A stretch of DNA of 64,000 nt. It comes from Oceanobacillus arenosus. GTDB taxonomy: Bacteria > Bacillota > Bacilli > Bacillales > Amphibacillaceae. The notes under the pieces are model-generated. The model saw only the letters and a list, made by a program, of their open reading frames with translations. It had not been told where the DNA came from and did no database searches. This document shows, piece after piece, positions 59,794-64,000 of this stretch. The position numbers were made by a program, and so were the translations under genes. The stretch's first letter is position 1. Every line of letters starts with the position of its first letter. The stretch spans positions 62,001 to 126,000 of the forward strand of contig NZ_PIOC01000003.1 in assembly GCF_003369575.1 (NCBI RefSeq). The letters run 5' to 3'.

Positions 59794-60819
59794 TTACTTT
59801 GTCCCTAATACTTCAATGCCAAGCATTTTTTCCACTACTTTCAAAGATGCAATGGCCTCGCTACTTGTTACAGGAGGCAACTTGTCATTTATAATACAAT
59901 CAATAAAAGCATCGATAACACCTGTACTTGTTTGATTGTCATTCGTTTGGATTGATTCCAATTCGTAGGTAATCTTAGAACCATCGTTCATTTCAATAAT
60001 GAGCTGCGAATCATCTTGATGATAGATTTTGATAATACCCTTTTGGCAGTAGATGGTCGTAGAATTATCTTCTTTCCCGTAATAGGTCCAGGAAAAGGAT
60101 GCTGTTCCCAATCGGCCTTTCCTCGTTTTTAATATAGAAACGACATTGTCACAAACCTCAATCGGTTTTCCACGCACATCTACCTTATCAAGCGTACCAT
60201 GAAAAGTATGCAGATCCTCAATTTGGTCATCTAATAAGTAATGGATTAAATCAATTTTATGAATGCCCAAATCACCGGCAACGCCAAAGGGCGAGCGCTC
60301 CTTGTTAAAGAACCAGGTAGCATTCGATTTTGTAACTCCCCAACCTTCTGGGCCTTGATGACCGAAAGTTGTCTTAAAAGTGAGCACTTCACCGAGCTCT
60401 TTCTTTTCTAGAATTTCCTTTGCTTTTTGGTGCACTTTTGTAAAACGTTGATTATGGTCAACCATTAATTTCTTCCCCGATTTTCGTTCTGCCCGGGCGA
60501 TTTCCTCCGCATGCTTCACACTCATCGCTATTGGCTTTTCACATAAAACGTGCTTCCCACTTAACAGTGCTTTTGATGTATAGATATGATGCGCCTCATT
60601 AGAGGAACAATCACTAATGGCAACAATGGTCGGGTCCATTAACAAATCTTCCAGCTTTTCAGCCACACGCCCGCCAAATTCTGCTGCTAGGCTTTGTGCT
60701 CTCTCGATATTTCGATCATAAAAGACGATTTGATCGACAAAAGGATTGGCTTTATACTCTGGGGCATGACGATATCGGGTAATCGATCCACATCCGATAA
60801 TTCCTACATTAAACCCCAT
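59794..60819 (-). CDS. Gfo/Idh/MocA-family oxidoreductase
   Basis: A 341-residue NAD(P)-dependent dehydrogenase. Rossmann start NVGIIGCGSITRYRHAPEY, then GKHVLCEKPIAM (catalytic Lys in EKP), DHNQRF, and a C-terminal beta-sheet domain (about 130-330) with GVAGDLGIHKIDLIHYLL. It oxidises a sugar or inositol-type alcohol. It is the first gene of the operon, next to a TIM-barrel isomerase, resembling sugar- or inositol-catabolic pairs. AAAGGAGG precedes the ATG. A consensus cre lies about 105 bp upstream. Confidence 0.9.
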   Translation of the reverse strand: MGFNVGIIGCGSITRYRHAPEYKANPFVDQIVFYDRNIERAQSLAAEFGGRVAEKLEDLLMDPTIVAISDCSSNEAHHIYTSKALLSGKHVLCEKPIAMSVKHAEEIARAERKSGKKLMVDHNQRFTKVHQKAKEILEKKELGEVLTFKTTFGHQGPEGWGVTKSNATWFFNKERSPFGVAGDLGIHKIDLIHYLLDDQIEDLHTFHGTLDKVDVRGKPIEVCDNVVSILKTRKGRLGTASFSWTYYGKEDNSTTIYCQKGIIKIYHQDDSQLIIEMNDGSKITYELESIQTNDNQTSTGVIDAFIDCIINDKLPPVTSSEAIASLKVVEKMLGIEVLGTK

Positions 60820-60857
60820 AACGTAAACCTCCTTTCTATGTGATTCCTACTTTCAAT

Positions 60858-60912
60858 ATAAAGTGAAACTTCATTCAGTGGGGGTCTTATTGCCCGTTAC
60901 ATGCGGGATAAA
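60858..60912 (+). repeat. ~160-nt structured repeat, copy C (internally deleted, 55 nt)
   Basis: AAAGTGAAACTTCATTCAGTGGGGG joins directly to TCTTATTGCCCGTTACATGCGGGATAAA. It keeps both ends and the ATAAA flanks but lacks most of both hairpins; a deletion between the two GTGGGGGTCTTA strings would produce it. Confidence 0.8.
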
Positions 60913-60925
60913 AGTAAAATTTAAT

Positions 60926-60939
60926 TGTAAACGATTACA
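60926..60939. promoter_or_regulatory. Perfect cre site (CcpA or LacI-type operator)
   Basis: TGTAAACGATTACA is a full match to the cre consensus and is palindromic. It is placed about 105 bp before the oxidoreductase gene. A LacI-family operator is the alternative reading. Confidence 0.75.
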
Positions 60940-61230
60940 TTTATTATTATAAAAGGCGGTGAATTCTTTGTCAATTTAATTTTTTGATAATTTTAAAAAT
61001 GGGAGTTTTCCTTATTATTTGGTTTAATATATATGCAGGGTTATTACGAAAAATGACGAACAATGGAAAACGATATCAAAGAAGCCCAAAAAAGTATGCA
61101 AATTGGAACCATACATGCTTGGGTGATAGGGCTCTAACGAGATTCTGTACTCTACCTTAGAATTATGCGCTCCAATTACAGGCGGACAAAGGGACAGGCA
61201 CCTCATCTCTATCGTTGAGCTAGGCTGATG
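60940..61230. other. Intergenic, one REP copy
   Basis: At 61184-61210 a REP occurs: GGACAGGCA loop (61192-61200) followed by CCTCATCTCT. No gene is seen. Confidence 0.6.
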
Positions 61231-61450
61231 CTGTCGCTCGATTCGGAGCTTCGGCCGCTCGACTCTCATGTGCTGTCGCTCGATTTAGAGCTTCCGTCGC
61301 TCGACTTTCCTGTGCTGTCGCTCGATTTAGTGCTTCGGCCGCTCGACTTTCATGTGCTGTCGCTCGATTCGGAGCTTCGGCCGCTCGACTTTCATGTGCT
61401 GTCGCTCGATTTGTGCTTTGGCCGCTCGACTTTCATGTGCTGTCGCTCAA
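61231..61450 (+). repeat. 42-bp minisatellite, five units and a partial
   Basis: Units begin CTGTCGCTCGATT at 61231, 61273, 61315, 61357, 61399 and 61440 (last partial; the fifth unit is 41 bp). Each has a second TCGCTCGAC or CCGCTCGAC half. The unit length keeps one strand open for translation over five units, but no ribosome binding site or family supports a gene. Confidence 0.92.
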
Positions 61451-61494
61451 CACTCCATTCTCCCGCCATCAAAAAATAATCAAACTCCCCTCTC

Positions 61495-62370
61495 CTAATC
61501 AAACAATTCCTTTGTTATTTCAATAAACAACTGAACGGCACGAGATGCCCCCTTTAATGAGGGCAAGCCTAGGGCAATATGTCTGTAATAATCCTTTGTT
61601 TCTATTGGCCGAATGTTCGCCTTGGGATAGGAAAGATTTTTCAATGAGAGCTCAGGCAGGATCAGCACCCCTAATCCTTCTTTTATCATCCCTAATGATG
61701 TGTTGAGATTAGAGGTGTTGTATTTCTCGTTTATAGAAATGTTTTGTTTCCTCATTAAGTCGATAATATTTGCCTCATATCCCCCATTCGATATGATCAG
61801 GGGCTCGTTTTCTAAATCTGAAAGACGTACCTCTTTTTGCTTTAGCAAGCGATGGCCATCAGGTAGCATCACAAGATAGCGATCCTTTACAAGTGGAATC
61901 GTATGTAACTCGCGGCACGGAAGAACAACAAAACCGATATCAATTTCCCGAGATGTTAACCATTCGATGATTTCCTCTTGCGAACCCTCTTTAAAAGTCA
62001 GCGACACATTCGGCCGTTTTTGTTGAAAGGTTTTAATAATTTTTGGTAAAAAGTGTGCTGTTACGCTAGGAAAGGTGGCAATTCGAATGGTTCCAGCGAC
62101 AATTCCTTTTTCTGAAGAAACCTCTTGGTTCATTTTTTCAAGGCTAAGCAAAATATTTCTTATTTGGAATAGAACACGTTTTCCAATATCCGTTACGATT
62201 AATTCTTTTCCTCGTTCCCGAACTAATAGAGTAACTCCTAATTCTGATTCCAATGATGAAATCGCATGGCTGACTGCTGGCTGCGACATATGCAATTCTT
62301 TAGCCGCTTTTGTAAAACTTCCTTCATCAATAACCTTTACAAAGATTTCAAATTGAGTAATGGTCGGCAT
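61495..62370 (-). CDS. LysR-family transcriptional regulator
   Basis: A 291-residue LysR protein. N-terminal HTH: FVKVIDEGSFTKAAKELHMSQPAVSHAISSLESELG, then the effector domain from about 90 with GTIRIATFPS. AAGGAG precedes the ATG. It lies divergent from an MFS transporter gene, which it probably regulates from the shared region; copy D of the ~160-nt repeat now occupies that region. Confidence 0.9.
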   Translation of the reverse strand: MPTITQFEIFVKVIDEGSFTKAAKELHMSQPAVSHAISSLESELGVTLLVRERGKELIVTDIGKRVLFQIRNILLSLEKMNQEVSSEKGIVAGTIRIATFPSVTAHFLPKIIKTFQQKRPNVSLTFKEGSQEEIIEWLTSREIDIGFVVLPCRELHTIPLVKDRYLVMLPDGHRLLKQKEVRLSDLENEPLIISNGGYEANIIDLMRKQNISINEKYNTSNLNTSLGMIKEGLGVLILPELSLKNLSYPKANIRPIETKDYYRHIALGLPSLKGASRAVQLFIEITKELFD

Positions 62371-62466
62371 AACTAATTACTTATCTCCTTCATAAATAAC
62401 ATCTATTTTATTTATTAGTAACAGTATTGTATCATAAAGGTTATGCCAATTATATGTTCGTAGTAA

Positions 62467-62620
62467 TTTATCCCGCATGTAACGGGGAGTAAGGCCCTCA
62501 CCTTAAAAGTCGAGGATGCAAGAAGTTTAAGTGAGACAAACTCCCCGTAAATGCCCGATTCTGTTCAACTAACAATCAGTGGGGGATGGAACCCCCCCAC
62601 TGATTGAAGTTTCACTTTAT
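62467..62620 (-). repeat. ~160-nt structured repeat, copy D (inverted)
   Basis: Read on the minus strand between ATAAA ends. Hairpin 1: CAATCAGTGGGGG with CCCCCACTGATTG. Linker GTTAGTTGAACAGAATCGGG. Hairpin 2: ACGGGGAGT with ACTCCCCGT and inner CTCACTTAAA with TTTAAGGTGAG. The arms differ from copies A and B but remain complementary. Confidence 0.85.
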
Positions 62621-62678
62621 TAAAAGTTGCTACAACCCTTATTAGTATGGGCAAAAATAAAAAGGAGTGGTTAGAAAA

Positions 62679-63890
62679 GTGACACGACCAAAGTTATGGA
62701 CAAAAGACTTTATTATGGTTTGTTTAACAAACTTATTTCTTAGTATGAACTTTTATTTACTCATGGTTATTTTCTCTGAATATGCAGTAAAGAAGTTTGA
62801 TGCACCTGCAAGTCTGGCAGGACTTGCTTCAAGTATTTTTATTCTCGGAACCCTCTGTTCCCGCCCGTTAGCTGGGAAATATCTTGATGTCATCGGCAGA
62901 AGAAAACTGCTGTACTCATCGATCGCTGTGTTTATCGTAACGACGCTTCTTTACTTAGTAATCAACAATTTAGCGCTATTATTAGTGAACCGTTTTATTC
63001 ATGGTGCAGCATTAGGAGTTGCCGCTACAGTTATAGCCACCGTTATGACAAGCTCGATTCCACGCGAGCGAGGTGGCGAAGGAATTGGTTATTTTTCTAT
63101 GAGTGTGACCATTGCTACAGCAGTTGGTCCATTTCTCGCTTTACTAATTGTTCAGCATTCAGGCTATAACATGGCCTTTTTAATGTGCGTCTTTTTCGCC
63201 GTTATTGGAATGGTACTCGCGTTAGCTTTGAAGGTAGATAATGTAAAAATATCGAAAGAGCAAGCGGAGAGCTTAAAAGGATTTAGACTTAGTGATTTCT
63301 TTGAATTTAGTGGCATTTCCATGGCGATATTGATGGTTATATTAGGATTTGCTTATTCAAGTGTAATGACATTTATATCTTCCTATGCAAATGAAGTGAA
63401 TTTGACAGAAGCCGCAAGTTTCTTCTTTCTCGTATATGCTGTGTTCCTGTTAGCATCCAGACCCTTTACAGGAAAACGGTTTGATATAAAAGGGGAAAAT
63501 TCAGTTGTTTATCCATGTATGTTTTTATTTTTAATCGGATTACTTATCCTTAGTCAAGCCCAGCATGGCATCATTCTTTTACTATCAGGAGCTTTGATTG
63601 GGATTGGATATGGTACCACAATGTCTTGCATTCAAACCATTATGGTTAAGAAAGCACCGCCACATCGCATCGGCTTAGCGAATTCAACTTTCTTTGTTTC
63701 ATTTGATTTAGGTATGGGTGTTGGGCCATTCGTATTAGGATCTGTGCTTCCGGCATTAGGCTTTAAAGGAATGTACGTAAGCATGGCTGTGCTTGTTCTC
63801 CTTTGTATTATTTATTACTTCTTAGCACACGGAAAAAAAGTCAAGCTTTTGCAAAAGAGTGTACAAACCGAACAGCAAACTGTCGAATGA
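62679..63890 (+). CDS. Major facilitator superfamily transporter
   Basis: About 403 residues, 12 membrane segments. MFS motif A appears as GKYLDVIGRRKLL between TM2 and TM3, with a motif-C-like GYFSMSVTIATAVGPFLALL in TM5. Probably a drug-proton or metabolite exporter of the YfiS/YbcL-type. The start is uncertain: GTG 62679 has AAGGAG 11 bases upstream; GTG 62667 overlaps that site. Divergent from the LysR gene. Confidence 0.88.
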   Translation: MTRPKLWTKDFIMVCLTNLFLSMNFYLLMVIFSEYAVKKFDAPASLAGLASSIFILGTLCSRPLAGKYLDVIGRRKLLYSSIAVFIVTTLLYLVINNLALLLVNRFIHGAALGVAATVIATVMTSSIPRERGGEGIGYFSMSVTIATAVGPFLALLIVQHSGYNMAFLMCVFFAVIGMVLALALKVDNVKISKEQAESLKGFRLSDFFEFSGISMAILMVILGFAYSSVMTFISSYANEVNLTEAASFFFLVYAVFLLASRPFTGKRFDIKGENSVVYPCMFLFLIGLLILSQAQHGIILLLSGALIGIGYGTTMSCIQTIMVKKAPPHRIGLANSTFFVSFDLGMGVGPFVLGSVLPALGFKGMYVSMAVLVLLCIIYYFLAHGKKVKLLQKSVQTEQQTVE

Positions 63891-63920
63891 TAGAAGGTAA
63901 ATTTAAGAACATTCTTAGAA

Positions 63921-63972
63921 AGGCTGTCTAAACAAGTGGGTCATCCGCTTCTTAGACAGTCTTTTTCTTTTT
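63921..63972 (+). terminator. Terminator of the MFS gene
   Basis: GGCTGTCTAA and TTAGACAGTC pair with one wobble and are followed by TTTTTCTTTTTT. Confidence 0.88.
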
Positions 63973-64000
63973 TCAATATAGAGCTAATTTTAATAGTTCT

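Noticed and set aside
61231-61450. CRISPR array
   Set aside because: Units are contiguous with no unique spacers, and no cas gene is near.
61228-61479. Open frames across the 42-bp array on both strands
   Set aside because: They exist only because 42 is divisible by three; there is no ribosome binding site, start context or family.

Overview
The window is an AT-rich stretch of a Firmicutes chromosome, most likely a motile Bacillaceae species near Oceanobacillus, Virgibacillus or Bacillus. This rests on low-GC codon use, strong AGGAGG-type ribosome binding sites, GTG/TTG starts, CcpA-type cre sites, a sigma-D flagellin promoter, YesMN/YesL-type proteins and a Firmicute-type RAYT. No rRNA or tRNA gene was seen.

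Layout. 1-6961: end of moaC, then a minus-strand beta-diglycoside PTS operon (chbB-chbA-chbC-chbG-chbF) behind a LicR-type PRD activator; the YdjC deacetylase plus GH4 hydrolase point to N,N'-diacetylchitobiose. 7437-11043: cold-shock protein and PEP carboxylase. 11112-14218: a mobile cluster in which an IS1182-family element sits in a REP copy beside a REP-associated tyrosine transposase (RAYT) that is itself bounded by 18-bp inverted REPs. 14212-18062: plsY, a hemolysin III homologue, an Rpn nuclease gene split by an amber codon, and a VOC protein. 18189-21549: a selenium cluster (permease, selD, mnmH). 21917-24454: a PAS-PAS-GGDEF-EAL-PilZ protein.

25601-43499 is a carbon-uptake block: a sugar ABC transporter, a YesL protein, a doubly frameshifted IS21 element, a YesMN two-component system, then a seven-gene minus-strand operon (IclR, DSD1/D-threonine-aldolase-like PLP enzyme, N-acyl-D-amino-acid deacylase-like amidohydrolase, RidA, KDPG aldolase, KDG kinase, sodium symporter). 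Together the enzymes spell a plausible route from N-acetyl-D-glucosaminate to pyruvate and glyceraldehyde 3-phosphate, and would complement the chitobiose PTS operon as a second chitin-derived carbon route.

44049-53391 is accessory: a flagellin 3' fragment carrying a canonical ORF-less group I intron, a small island (RHH protein, DUF960, tyrosine recombinase, RadC-like protein, unknowns), the intact flagellin gene with a sigma-D promoter, an XRE-HTH/dynamin-like GTPase fusion, and a sigma-like gene cut by a REP. 53780-54171 is a decayed XRE regulator with palindromic operators. 54703-60819 is a ribose-type ABC transporter operon with an oxidoreductase and a frameshifted sugar isomerase. 61231-61450 is a 42-bp minisatellite. 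61495-63890 is a LysR/MFS pair.

Two dispersed repeat families tie the window together. One is a REP family with core GGACAGGCACC, at nine sites, often just after stop codons. The other is a ~160-nt element in four copies, flanked by ATAAA, whose two stems covary between copies and which resembles bcr1-type repeats.
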